Origin: Varanus komodoensis | Lineage: Eukaryota > Chordata > Lepidosauria > Squamata > Varanidae | Length of the DNA stretch: 64,000 nucleotides | Assembly: GCF_004798865.1 (NCBI RefSeq) | Contig: NW_025335568.1 | Location: 55,447,423 to 55,511,422, forward strand | Direction: 5' to 3' | Shown here: in pieces, positions 44,501 to 48,719 of the stretch | Layout of the letters: each line of letters starts with the position of its first letter | How positions within the stretch are numbered: the first letter of the stretch is position 1 | Made by a program: the position numbers and the translations under genes | The notes under the pieces: model-generated | Seen by the model: only the letters and a program-made list of their open reading frames with translations | Told to the model about the DNA's origin: nothing | Databases searched by the model: none

Positions 44501-44752
44501 CAGAAGAAAGGGCAAATGAAGCTCTCTTCGTAAGCTCGCTCTTTCTCCCGTCGTCACCGCTTCTTCAGGCACCGGCGAATTTCCCGCCCGGCCAGCTAGG
44601 GGAGATACTCACCTGTTGCTGCTGCGAAAGGCTGCGGCCTGCACTGAGGGGAGCGGCGCCGGGGAAGAGACCCTGGCCAGGATCGTGCGGCCCCCTCTCA
44701 GGGGCAAGAAGCACGAACGGAGCCGCAAGGCCGACCTGAGGAACACAGCCAT
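2549..44752 (-). CDS. LRPPRC: LRPPRC, 5' part of the gene (exons 1-15, incomplete)
   Basis: LRPPRC is a mitochondrial RNA-binding pentatricopeptide-repeat protein. In known vertebrates it partners SLIRP, stabilises mitochondrial mRNAs and supports their polyadenylation and translation. Fifteen exons join in frame to 1689 nt (563 codons), and all fully visible introns are GT-AG. The translation resembles human LRPPRC (1394 aa) from the N-terminus to the segment SMNINLWSE. An arginine-rich presequence occupies residues 1 to about 47. A conserved helical block containing QFDWAL and SVRRMGRI follows. PPR repeats start near residues 161, 198, 233 and 268, with further helical repeats to the end. 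From the 5' end, introns are about 6295, 5055, 1611, 89, 1633, 800, 1224, 1012, 923, 97, 6686, 3694, 3403 and 7993 bp. The remaining exons lie beyond position 1. Identity is based on remembered human sequence, and the match is strong throughout. Confidence 0.96.
3135..3215 (-). repeat. L2-type LINE/SINE 3' tail fragment
   Basis: On the plus strand, a tattttataggctgcctataa-like stretch followed by ggcagcttacaat resembles the antisense of the common squamate tail that ends in an AAGCCGCCC-like box. Short and old. Confidence 0.4.
3896..4030 (-). mobile_element. RTE-like LINE 3' end fragment
   Basis: The reverse complement contains the marker block CATAGGGTCACCGTAAGGTGG and a GACTTGATGCCACATAACAACA-like terminus. 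This is the same 3' end as at 40.1 kb and 61.06 kb, where GCCATAAGTCAGCGACGATTTGACAGCACATAA is the plus-strand equivalent at 61030-61090. Severely 5'-truncated; intron 14. Confidence 0.75.
4245..5760 (-). mobile_element. L2-type LINE, 5'-truncated and decayed
   Basis: Read on the minus strand, about 1.5 kb collinear with the L2-type LINEs at 54.6-57.4 kb. The 5' part (about 5555-5758) encodes [20 protein letters not shown]. Around 4900-5000 the reverse-transcriptase segment FLKKPS, then in a shifted frame [16 protein letters not shown], is legible. The 3' tail near 4250-4320 has the L2-like box (antisense tagcctaagctctccaggca). It has internal deletions and frameshifts and lies in LRPPRC intron 14 in the gene's orientation. 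Confidence 0.8.
5770..9340. other. LRPPRC intron 14 interior, nothing recognised
   Basis: No exon, RNA gene or nameable repeat. Open stretches at 6455-6736, 7536-7757 and 7779-8066 lack coding character, family similarity and splice support in the LRPPRC frame. A pyrimidine-rich tract lies near 6500-6680. Confidence 0.5.
9350..9430 (+). repeat. SINE 3' tail
   Basis: The string cttgggttccttgaaagtgg followed by aggatataaatgcaatgta matches the 3' tail of the tRNA-derived SINEs at 15.5, 43.2 and 45.7 kb. The tRNA head is missing. Confidence 0.6.
9655..9865 (+). mobile_element. tRNA-derived SINE (Sauria SINE-like)
   Basis: A degenerate tRNA-type head (gtgcaatgattagcatactg ... ttctagtccc) is followed by the body block ctctcagcctaacctacctc acagcggttttgtgag and the tail aaggcaaggtagaaatataa. 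The same architecture occurs at 15.5, 30.6, 43.2, 45.7 and 47.3 kb. Confidence 0.8.
10201..10214 (+). repeat. Poly-G run (14 G)
   Basis: Uninterrupted G run in intron 14, about 370 bp from exon 14 on the LRPPRC 5'-splice side. Confidence 0.9.
10570..10639 (-). CDS. LRPPRC: LRPPRC exon 14
   Basis: 70 nt, residues 531-553 plus two bases. Acceptor CTCCGCAG and donor AAAAG|GTAGGA. Encodes [23 protein letters not shown], aligning with human [22 protein letters not shown]. Short and divergent, but the phase fits both neighbours. Confidence 0.85.
10650..12590. other. Left part of LRPPRC intron 13, nothing recognised
   Basis: AT-rich intron sequence without exon, RNA gene or nameable repeat. Confidence 0.5.
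12600..12974. mobile_element. Tigger/pogo-like DNA element, probably non-autonomous
   Basis: The right end reads ttgttcataactcagggact gcctgtac. The left end reads accttgggttacaaagaagt tctgttcc, its partial inverted counterpart. Ends of the type TACAGGCAGTCCCTGAGTTA belong to pogo/Tigger-like elements, which duplicate TA. The interior shows no transposase and may contain other sequence. Confidence 0.6.
13183..13318. mobile_element. Short hAT-like foldback element (CAGTCTTTCCCC family)
   Basis: The ends cagtctttccccaac and gttggggaatgctg form an imperfect inverted repeat. The interior is also nearly self-complementary (ggatcacaactcccatta versus ggaattgtagtctaaa). The flanks GTCTGCTA and TTCTACTG match at 5 of 8 bases, a decayed 8-bp duplication. 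Intron 13. Confidence 0.7.
13330..14035. other. Intron 13 segment, unidentified
   Basis: Contains an open stretch at 13394-13678 and an AATAAA near 13880. No protein family, terminal repeats or splice partners were seen, so no gene is called. Confidence 0.4.
14043..14133 (-). CDS. LRPPRC: LRPPRC exon 13
   Basis: 91 nt, residues 501-530 and one base. Acceptor TCCCTAG and donor C|GTAAGT. Starts [19 protein letters not shown] and ends GRLDNILAL. Human has ENGCLSDSD ... NGNLDFVLSF at the same place. A faster-evolving segment, supported by frame, splice sites and collinearity. Confidence 0.9.
14246..14292 (+). repeat. Half copy of the CAGTCTTTCCCC-type element
   Basis: cagctttccccaagctagtg tcctccaggtatgttaaactacaac matches the left half of the short hAT-like elements. 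The right half is absent. Confidence 0.5.
15509..15703 (+). mobile_element. tRNA-derived SINE (Sauria SINE-like)
   Basis: The head ccagtgtggtgtggtatggt ggttaaa ... gttctagtcc is followed by a shortened body and the tail ggcaggatataaatgcaatgg. Intron 12, antisense to LRPPRC. Confidence 0.8.
15901..16058 (+). mobile_element. Degenerate SINE with L2-like tail and ATA repeat
   Basis: Starts gggagccagctgtcataatg gttagag like the other SINE heads, but ends with an L2-like box (ttgtaaaccactcagagagc ttc) and runs into an imperfect ATA/ATT microsatellite at about 16015-16058. Confidence 0.55.
17545..17637. repeat. Short dispersed inverted-repeat element (CTGCAATCC...GGATTACAG)
   Basis: About 90 bp bounded by actgcaatcctt and aggattacagcc, with a central ctaaagtaagtaccactgaa block. 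Related copies are near 17103-17180, 30915-31000, 33975-34040, 45895-45945, 50232-50545 and 59925-60005. A common squamate interspersed repeat whose family I cannot name. Confidence 0.6.
17828..17946 (-). CDS. LRPPRC: LRPPRC exon 12
   Basis: 119 nt, residues 461-500. Acceptor TGTTGTAG and donor CAG|GTGAGT. Encodes [20 protein letters not shown] then [12 protein letters not shown], a typical PPR second-helix and turn pattern, matching human [20 protein letters not shown]. Confidence 0.96.
18885..19400 (+). mobile_element. Bov-B-like (RTE) LINE, internally deleted, 3' end intact
   Basis: A single open frame covers 18786-19385 (199 codons). Its second half is the Bov-B ORF2 C-terminus: [20 protein letters not shown], then [20 protein letters not shown], then [11 protein letters not shown], followed by the typical 3' end cacgacttcgtgactaacag caaca. 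The first part (ttcatggatcactgccttgt catggtgaaggggctt) is an internal Bov-B segment from farther upstream, joined near 19040-19060, so most of the endonuclease and reverse transcriptase is missing. Intron 11, antisense to LRPPRC. Confidence 0.85.
19845..20110 (+). mobile_element. L2-type LINE 3' fragment
   Basis: cttccaactggactaatgca atgcattatacctggggctg begins the stretch, with caaggtgctaattg later. This resembles the DYCN...LYxGLP and KVLV C-terminal part of L2-type ORF2 (compare LINSQSDCYN in the copy at 55.8-56.1 kb). Frames are broken. Confidence 0.65.
20120..24630. other. LRPPRC intron 11 interior, nothing recognised
   Basis: About 4.5 kb of AT-rich sequence with no exon, RNA gene or nameable repeat. 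Open stretches (20587-20904, 21344-21526, 23337-23546) look like chance. Confidence 0.5.
24633..24740 (-). CDS. LRPPRC: LRPPRC exon 11
   Basis: 108 nt, residues 425-460 and one base. Acceptor CTTTTCAG and donor G|GTTAGC. Encodes [20 protein letters not shown] then [10 protein letters not shown], matching human [20 protein letters not shown]. It is followed by a 6.7-kb intron. Confidence 0.96.
24838..24943 (-). CDS. LRPPRC: LRPPRC exon 10
   Basis: 106 nt, residues 390-424 and one base. Acceptor CATTACAG and donor G|GTACAT. Encodes [14 protein letters not shown] and [15 protein letters not shown] (human PVEKLTDYCKKLKE and PLQFTLHCALLANKT). Divergent but collinear. The next intron is only 97 bp. 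Confidence 0.92.
25867..26024 (-). CDS. LRPPRC: LRPPRC exon 9
   Basis: 158 nt, residues 337-389. Acceptor AACTTCTAG and donor AAG|GTATGT. Encodes [14 protein letters not shown] and [12 protein letters not shown], matching human KLEDVALQILLACP and SFFLQHCVTMN. The acceptor is fed by an unusually long C-run on the sense strand (see the G-run repeat entry). Confidence 0.95.
26034..26066 (+). repeat. Double G-run (11 G and 15 G) at the exon 9 acceptor
   Basis: G runs at 26034-26044 and 26052-26066 are separated by ttttgtt. On the LRPPRC sense strand they are C-runs ending nine bases before exon 9, forming its polypyrimidine tract. The plus strand could form a G-quadruplex. Confidence 0.95.
27037..27181 (-). 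CDS. LRPPRC: LRPPRC exon 8
   Basis: 145 nt, residues 289-336 and one base. Acceptor TTTAATAG and donor CAG|GTAATG. Encodes [20 protein letters not shown] and ends DRAYIPG (human [20 protein letters not shown] ... RRYIP). Continues the helical repeat array. Confidence 0.96.
28085..28289 (+). mobile_element. SINE with a well-kept L2-type tail
   Basis: A worn tRNA-like head (ctaaagctggtgcaatgtaa ... tggttcaaattttgcc, then ctaggtagcctcagacaa) is followed by a much cleaner tail at 28226-28287 containing the hairpin GCCGCCCC / GGGGCGGC and (AATA) repeats. The contrast suggests the tail may be a separate, younger insertion. Intron 7. Confidence 0.6.
28406..28532 (-). CDS. LRPPRC: LRPPRC exon 7
   Basis: 127 nt, residues 246-288. 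Acceptor GCTTCAG and donor GAG|GTAATG. Encodes [20 protein letters not shown] then [16 protein letters not shown], nearly identical to human. It covers the second half of PPR 3 and the start of PPR 4. Confidence 0.97.
29333..29419 (-). CDS. LRPPRC: LRPPRC exon 6
   Basis: 87 nt, residues 217-245 plus two bases of codon 246. Acceptor TTTGCAG and donor GG|GTAAAT. Encodes [20 protein letters not shown] then LVTGHARAG, matching human [20 protein letters not shown]. It spans the end of PPR 2 and the start of PPR 3. Confidence 0.96.
30644..30840 (+). mobile_element. tRNA-derived SINE (Sauria SINE-like)
   Basis: The head agagccagagtggtgtggtg ... gggttctagtctcc is followed by the body ctttgggccagccacgaact ctcagcccaacctatctcac agggttgttgtgaggat and the tail aaaaggtaaaatataaattt aataaata. 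One of the best kept copies. Intron 5. Confidence 0.85.
31053..31111 (-). CDS. LRPPRC: LRPPRC exon 5
   Basis: 59 nt, residues 198-216 plus two bases. Acceptor TTCTGCAG and donor AAG|GTAATG. Encodes [19 protein letters not shown] (human VTYQRLIASYCNVGDIEGA), the first helix and turn of the second PPR. Confidence 0.96.
31201..31322 (-). CDS. LRPPRC: LRPPRC exon 4 (first clear PPR)
   Basis: 122 nt, residues 157-197. Acceptor GTTTAG and donor CGA|GTAAGT. Encodes [18 protein letters not shown] and ends EEANVQPNR, matching the human PPR that begins [18 protein letters not shown]. It is separated from exon 5 by only 89 bp. Confidence 0.97.
32934..33056 (-). CDS. LRPPRC: LRPPRC exon 3
   Basis: 123 nt, residues 116-156 and the first base of codon 157. 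Acceptor ATATCAG and donor G|GTATGT. Encodes [20 protein letters not shown], nearly identical to human [20 protein letters not shown]. This is one of the most conserved segments and a firm anchor for the identification. Confidence 0.97.
33280..33380 (+). mobile_element. hAT-like element fragment (GTACCCAAAACCTTTTTGGG family)
   Basis: gtacccaaaacctttttggg ... ctgatcacattgggaattct gac ... gttgtgggcaccaccataaa atggg resembles a squamate hAT-type repeat whose left end begins CAGGGGTACCCAAACTTTTTGG. A relative is at 53.78 kb. The right end was not located. Intron 2. Confidence 0.5.
33640..35950. other. LRPPRC intron 2 segment, mostly unidentified
   Basis: Apart from a worn copy of the CTGCAATCC-type short repeat near 33975-34040, no element or gene can be named. 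Overlapping open stretches at 34426-34834 have no family similarity. Confidence 0.5.
35959..36423. mobile_element. hAT-like non-autonomous element, 465 bp
   Basis: Left end caggtcctcaaactacggcc, right end gttgaaaaagtttgacaccc cctg, an imperfect inverted pair. Identical 10-mers ACATAGATCA flank both ends (35949-35958 and 36424-36433). hAT elements duplicate 8 bp, and the extra two may be chance. The GC-rich interior repeats the block ccaaaatgatcttcttgaga gcaagccagcgc near 36167 and 36245, plus its inverted form near 36120. No transposase is present. Confidence 0.8.
36871..36881 (+). repeat. Poly-G run (11 G)
   Basis: Short mononucleotide tract in intron 2. Confidence 0.85.
36969..37062. mobile_element. 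hAT-like MITE, 94 bp
   Basis: cagttgttcccaaccttggg at the left and agtttgggaaccactg at the right are inverted repeats. The flanks TGCTAATA (36961-36968) and TGTTAATG (37063-37070) agree at 6 of 8, a slightly decayed 8-bp duplication with the central TA. Confidence 0.75.
37080..38100. other. Intron 2 segment next to exon 2, unidentified
   Basis: No repeat or gene recognised. Adjacent to exon 2, a tandem-like ctatcaagaaattaat motif occurs twice near 37891-37922. Confidence 0.45.
38112..38317 (-). CDS. LRPPRC: LRPPRC exon 2
   Basis: 206 nt, residues 47-115. Acceptor TTTACAG and donor ACAG|GTAGAA. Encodes the mature N-terminus and the conserved [19 protein letters not shown] block (human QFDWALMRLDLSVRRTGRI), ending SVCRTG. 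The first base completes the split AGA codon from exon 1. Confidence 0.95.
38330..39700. other. Right-hand intron 1 start, unidentified
   Basis: Open stretches at 38483-38877 are uncharacterised. I see no nameable element. Confidence 0.45.
39715..39832. mobile_element. Short hAT-like foldback element, worn
   Basis: ctctccaacctggagctctc cagatatgttggactacaag and then ggactgatgggagtggctag match the same family as 13183-13318. The right terminus is unclear. Confidence 0.55.
39985..40180 (+). mobile_element. RTE-like LINE 3' end fragment
   Basis: ggacgttttggagggcattc, then gttatcataagttgtagatg atttgacgacacataacaac aac. Same 3' end as the copies at 3.9 kb (minus) and 61.06 kb (plus). 5'-truncated, intron 1. 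Confidence 0.8.
40453..40857. mobile_element. hAT-like non-autonomous element, 405 bp
   Basis: The left end cagtgatggtgaacct and right end aggttcgccaccactg form a 16-bp inverted repeat with three mismatches. The interior ends with gtgcctgctgtggcacacgt gcc, characteristic of this common squamate element. No convincing 8-bp duplication is left. It carries an (AC)11 tract at 40599-40620. Confidence 0.75.
40599..40620 (+). repeat. (AC)11 microsatellite
   Basis: Perfect dinucleotide run inside the hAT-like element. Confidence 0.95.
40960..43190. other. LRPPRC intron 1 segment, nothing recognised
   Basis: About 2.2 kb without exon, RNA gene or nameable repeat. Confidence 0.5.
43202..43423 (+). 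mobile_element. tRNA-derived SINE (Sauria SINE-like)
   Basis: The head gagccagtgtggtacagtga ttacattg ... tccaggttttaatccc is followed by the body ctggctctcagcctaacctc and the tail ttctcgggtccttgaaagaa aaaaggcaaaatataaatat aataaata. Intron 1. Confidence 0.85.
43860..44406. mobile_element. Chain of four short hAT-like foldback elements
   Basis: Four elements of 121-140 bp stand head to tail: 43868-43988, 43997-44136, 44145-44264 and 44273-44398. Each shows the family's left half (ctggagttctccaaacttg or similar) and the terminal GGAAGGCTG-like right end. They are separated and bounded by five 8-mers: GTCTAGCC, CTCTAGCC, CTCCAGTC, CTCTAGTC and CTCTCACC. The simplest reading is repeated insertion into the duplicated target, or tandem duplication of element plus target. 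The chain is in intron 1, about 200 bp downstream of exon 1. Confidence 0.75.
44613..44752 (-). CDS. LRPPRC: LRPPRC exon 1 (start codon, mitochondrial presequence)
   Basis: 140 nt, codons 1-46 plus two bases. Starts [15 protein letters not shown], against human MAALLRSARWLLR. Many Arg and no acidic residue mark a mitochondrial targeting peptide. The ATG has G at -3 and G at +4, a strong Kozak context. The frame stays open upstream to 44806, but only with a GTG there, so 44752 is the first in-frame ATG I see. The donor is CAG|GTGAGT at 44612. Confidence 0.94.
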
Positions 44753-44766
44753 GACTTTCCTCTCAT
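44698..44766 (-). other. Upstream ORF overlapping the LRPPRC start codon
   Basis: An ATG at 44764-44766 opens a 22-codon frame starting [11 protein letters not shown] that overlaps the LRPPRC ATG out of frame and stops at 44698. Its context is weak (C at -3, A at +4), so leaky scanning to the main ATG is expected if the 5' UTR includes it. Confidence 0.6.
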
Positions 44767-45460
44767 GCGCTCGCAGCACAGGCACGCACCGTTCAAGGGG
44801 GAGCACGTGACTGAGGGCGGGCCCAACCTCTGAAAGGCGGAGGGGGGTTGACTAGCGTCGCTTTGCCTGATCCCCTTTCTCCTGGCTGGAGAAAAGTACA
44901 CCGGAAAGCCGGTATGTTAAAATTACAATTAGCATTATTTCTAAGGATATCTTTCGATATTCTTGCGCTTCAGGCCACTATCTTCTTTTTTAAAGTTAGT
45001 TTACCCCTCGAGGAAAAAATGGAACAGCCCCAAAAGGTCGGATTTTTTTCAAGGGTGAACTTGGCGACCATCTTGGGCCATTCAAAAAACTAACCCGAAG
45101 TTTTTTAGTGAGTTTTATTAATTATTATTTCAAAAAAAACGCGCCAATTCGCAAACGCGGCCACAGAACTTTGGGGAAAAACGTACGGGTAGAGACAGCA
45201 AATAAAATTTAAGCGACTGAGTAAAGGCTCCCAACACCTTCAACTTTGGGAAAACTGTTGGTTAGCCCCTCTAAAGGCGTTTGGAAATCACGTGAGACAA
45301 ACCTAACTTCGCCGACTTGGGCATGCGCTGTTGGCTATGCAGACTTTCTGACTGCGCTTGCGCGGTTAAGAAAGCTCTGCGTTTATAAGACAAGGCAGCG
45401 CGGTTTGTTCTGGGCTTTCGGGGTTGTAGAGCTCTTCTGCTGCTGTTGTAGGATGTACTG
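44755..45460 (-). promoter_or_regulatory. LRPPRC: CpG-rich LRPPRC promoter and 5' UTR region
   Basis: CpG is frequent from about 44420 to 45430, in contrast to the CpG-poor surroundings. Visible sites are an E-box CACGTG at 44804-44809, a GC box GGGCGGG at 44815-44821, a YY1-like ACCATCTTGG at 45067-45076, and a CCAAT at 45144-45148. Two NRF1-like sites follow: GGCATGCGCT near 45320 and TGCGCTTGCGCG at 45353-45364, each one change from the palindromic consensus. NRF1 drives many nuclear genes for mitochondrial proteins, so these sites suit LRPPRC. The transcription start cannot be read from sequence alone. Confidence 0.7.
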
Positions 45461-45690
45461 AGTTCTTAGTCTGGAAGTTCCTTCATCCATTGTGTCCTTA
45501 TCCTAGGCAGGCTGCGTTCTTTCACCCCCAACCCTCGCATCTGCAATGGAGGAAAATGCTACTGACCTCCTTACAGGGTTGTTGTAAGGATTTCTACTAA
45601 CTTTCAAGGCTTTGAACCCTTGGAAATGGAATAAAAATGTCATTTGTATTACTTTCCCCTTGATACCAAAACGTCTTTTCAAAGAGAAAA

Positions 45691-45892
45691 GAGAGCCAGT
45701 TTGGTGTAGTTGTTAATAGCACGGGTCTGGGACTCAGGCGACGTGGGAGCTAGTTCCTGCTCTGCTATGGAGCCATCTGAGTGACTTTGGGTCAGTCACA
45801 AACTTTCAGCCCAACACACCTCACGGGAAAGTTTTGTAAGCCACCTTGAGATCTTTCGAAAAAGAAAAAGGTGAAATATAACTCTAATAAAT
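45691..45892 (+). mobile_element. tRNA-derived SINE (Sauria SINE-like)
   Basis: The head gagagccagtttggtgtagt tgttaatagcacgggtctgg is followed by the body tttgggtcagtcacaaactt tcagcccaacacacctcac and the tail aggtgaaatataactctaat aaata. About 0.9 kb upstream of the LRPPRC start. Confidence 0.85.
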
Positions 45893-46212
45893 AATGCTGT
45901 GATCCTATGTGCTCTTGTTTGAGAGTAAGCCATGTTGAATGTAGTTGGGTTTCTTAACCTTTAGTATTTTTATTCTTAGAGTCACAATCAGCATAGAGGC
46001 TAAACCCTTTTACAGAGCCAACCTTCTCCAAACTGGTACCTTCTTGCTGTGTTGGGACTGCAGCTGCAAGCATGACCTCCCAGCATGGCTATTCAGAAAC
46101 AAGTTAGACCATACCTACACAGCCATATTTGTGTCTTGCCATCCTGGGCTTCTGTTGTGTGGTCAGAAATAAGTATGAAAGGACTTTGTGACTAGCAGAT
46201 AGATAGATGCTG

Positions 46213-46392
46213 AAAATTAACATAAGAGCCATGCTGGATCAGACTAAAGGTCCATCTAGTCCAATATTCTGTTTGCACTGTGGCCAATTCAGGTTCTCGT
46301 GGGAAACCTACAGAGGGTTTATGACACAACAGCACCCTCCTAACTATGTTTGCCAGCAACGGGCATAGGCAGTATGCCTGCATATACTAGGA
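46213..46392 (+). repeat. Common squamate interspersed repeat (unnamed)
   Basis: cataagagccatgctggatc agactaaaggtccatctagt ccaatattctgtttgcactg tggcc is a widespread reptile repeat segment that I recognise but cannot assign to a family. It continues to about 46390. Confidence 0.55.
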
Positions 46393-46399
46393 ATAACAA

Positions 46400-47235
46400 A
46401 GAGCACTCTGTTCTTGCATCATTGCTTTTGGTGGCAATGAGATGCCTTTGGAACAATCCCTGTGGGTCTGGCTGCCTGTGGCATCCTCCAGGGACTGCAA
46501 ATGCTGATAGCTGCTCATTGCTGTGCCTGCACAGTATTCCCTTAGTTTTGTCTTGGGGACTGTAAGCCAGCTGCCATTTTCAGTTGCCCAAGACAGAGTG
46601 GCACTATCACCCTACTCAGGCATTCAGAAAACAGTTAAAAACAACGTGTGAAGAGAAGGGGCATTCCAGCCCTGCCCCACACTGGCTGCACTAGTTTCAA
46701 AGAAAGAAGTCTGAAGAAGCCCATATCCTTTACTTATGAAGGCTTTCCAGGCCAGTCAGAATGTGAATTACTCAGCATTCTGGCATCCGTGGACCAGCTG
46801 CATGGTTACAGAAGGGCTTTTGACTTCAGACCATGGGTAGAGAGCAATGGAAACGTGAGGGTGGTGTTGGGCAGAGGGCTGGCATTTTCCTTCTGACACA
46901 TTTAACTCCAACCTGAACTGAGCACCTGAATAGGGTGTATGGCACTGGAGATTTCTGTGAAATGCAAGATGATGGTGCAGCTGCAGTTGCTGATGGTGTG
47001 GCCCCCAAGAGTGTTCATATCTACTAGAAACCCTTTCTGCAACCTGGCCACCCTGGCTCAGAATGATAGAAGCTGCACTCCTACCATATGCAGAGGGCAG
47101 TTGGCTAGTGAGGATTGTCCCAGATTTTATTTATGTATTGATTAGATTTATATTATAACTTGCCCAGGAAGCCTTATGGCTAATGGAGACAGATAAAAGG
47201 CTAATGAATAAAATAACTATTCCACTTTTTTCTTA
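46400..47235. other. Intergenic segment, unidentified
   Basis: No gene or nameable repeat. The open stretches at 46350-46565 and 46648-46896 show no family resemblance. Confidence 0.45.
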
Positions 47236-47238
47236 CAA

Positions 47239-47425
47239 GGAATTCAAAGTGGTTTATATTCTCCTCCTGCTGCTCTCAATCTTACTCCCACAACAACAGC
47301 CCTGTGAGCTAATTTGGGCTGAGAGTCTGTGATTGGCCCAAAGTCGGCCTGTTGGCTCAGAGATGAGAACCCAGATTGCCTGAGTCCCAGTTCTGCAATC
47401 TTAAGCAGTACACCACACTGGCTTT
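47239..47425 (-). mobile_element. tRNA-derived SINE (Sauria SINE-like), minus strand
   Basis: The reverse complement begins aagccagtgtggtgtactgc ttaag and contains ctttgggccaatcacagact ctcagcccaaattagctcac agggctgttgttgtgg. The tail is ggagaatataaaccactttg. Confidence 0.85.
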
Positions 47426-47903
47426 AGATGCCATTTTGCCAAAGAAGGAAGACATGTGAAGCCAGGCCTGGGAAACATGCATGTGCGAAAGCAGTGATTT
47501 GCTTTTTCTTGTTTCTCCCAATCCTTACCTAGCAGAGGACAGTTTAAGAGCATTGAGGAATAAGATTATCTTGTTGGTTTATTAAGCGTTGAGCCCCCCT
47601 CCCCGTTTAGCTACAAGTGGCATTCAATTTGGCTAGGAACAGTAAAATACAGATTAAAAACTAAATTAACAATGTCTACATAACATGAAACTAGTTAAAA
47701 GCATAGTAAAAAATAAACAGCATTCAACCAGTTGTGCTTAAGCATTTTATAATATGGTTAGGTTAAATAATGTATAGGTTCTGTAGGTAGCATGGAATAC
47801 AAATTGACATAGATATTCAGAAACTTAATCGGAAGCAAATGATTTTCATCTCAGGAATGATGATAGTGTTCACCAATGGAATTACAGCAGACTATTTTAG
47901 TGT

Positions 47904-47975
47904 GGGGGTATAGCTCAGTGGTAGAGCATTTGACTGCAGATCAAGAGGTCCCTGGTTCAAATCCAGGTGCCCCCT
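47904..47975 (+). tRNA. tRNA-Cys (anticodon GCA)
   Basis: 72-nt cloverleaf. Acceptor arm GGGGGTA (47904-47910) pairs with TGCCCCC (47968-47974), and the discriminator is T. The anticodon loop CTGCAGA carries GCA at 47936-47938. The A box TAGCTCAGTGG (47911-47921) and B box GGTTCAAATCC (47954-47964) are canonical. The sequence closely resembles vertebrate cytosolic tRNA-Cys, with no CCA and no SINE body. It decodes UGC and UGU. Confidence 0.95.
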
Positions 47976-47977
47976 AA

Positions 47978-47982
47978 TTTTT
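47978..47982 (+). terminator. RNA polymerase III terminator of tRNA-Cys
   Basis: A run of five T begins two bases after the tRNA-Cys 3' end, as expected for a functional pol III gene. Confidence 0.85.
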
Positions 47983-48351
47983 CCTTGAAAAAAAGGGAGA
48001 AAATCCTTCTTCCTGTGGCTTACTTCCTCCTTTTTTTAACATGTCTTTCTGATTTGTTAGCCTGTAAGCTATTGCAAGGAAAGCAATGTTTCTGGAATGC
48101 TACATGGGTGTTGGAAATAAGTGTTTCCCTGTGAATGGGGATGGGGGGGGGGCAGACACACACATGCAAATGCATTCCCAATTGCCATGTCATTCCCCAG
48201 GTGGGATATTGGGTTCTGCTACCTTGAATAGTTAGCTGGTTCTGAAAGTAATCAAGAAGCAATGAACTTCCCTGAATCTGCTATTCTGTAGCTGGAACCA
48301 AATTTTTATTTTGCTGCATCCATCCGGTACACAAACTCATACTTTGTAATG

Positions 48352-48703
48352 CAGGGGTCTCAAACTCGCGGCCCGTGGGCCACTTGTGGCCCGTGGGATG
48401 ATATTTTGTGGCCCCCACTTGATATCAAAGTTTAGTGATAGTGCGGCCTGTGCATTTTTCTCACACGCACCTGCGTGAGTCGTTACCCTGGGTGCAATGT
48501 TCCCTCTAAGCTGCACGCCGGGACGGGTGGGGCACGGGGGAAGGGCCCTGCGGCCTTCAAAGCACCGGCGGCGCCCGGGCCGGCCTCCAGGAGCGATGCG
48601 GGATGAGCGGCCCACCACCACCGCAGTGAATACTTGATGCGGCCCAGCCTCACCCAGACTCTACTTCCAGAGGCCCCCAGGTAAGTTGAGTTTGAGACCC
48701 CTG
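48352..48703. mobile_element. hAT-like non-autonomous element, 352 bp, ends intact
   Basis: Perfect 16-bp terminal inverted repeats: CAGGGGTCTCAAACTC at 48352-48367 and its reverse complement at 48688-48703. A perfect 8-bp target duplication TTGTAATG flanks it (48344-48351 and 48704-48711), diagnostic of the hAT superfamily. The interior is GC- and CpG-rich and lacks a transposase. Perfect ends suggest a comparatively recent insertion. Confidence 0.92.
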
Positions 48704-48719
48704 TTGTAATGCTTTTACA

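Noticed and set aside
44804-44806. In-frame upstream start extending LRPPRC by 18 residues
   Set aside because: The codon is GTG, not ATG. The homology with human LRPPRC begins at the ATG at 44752, which has a strong Kozak context.
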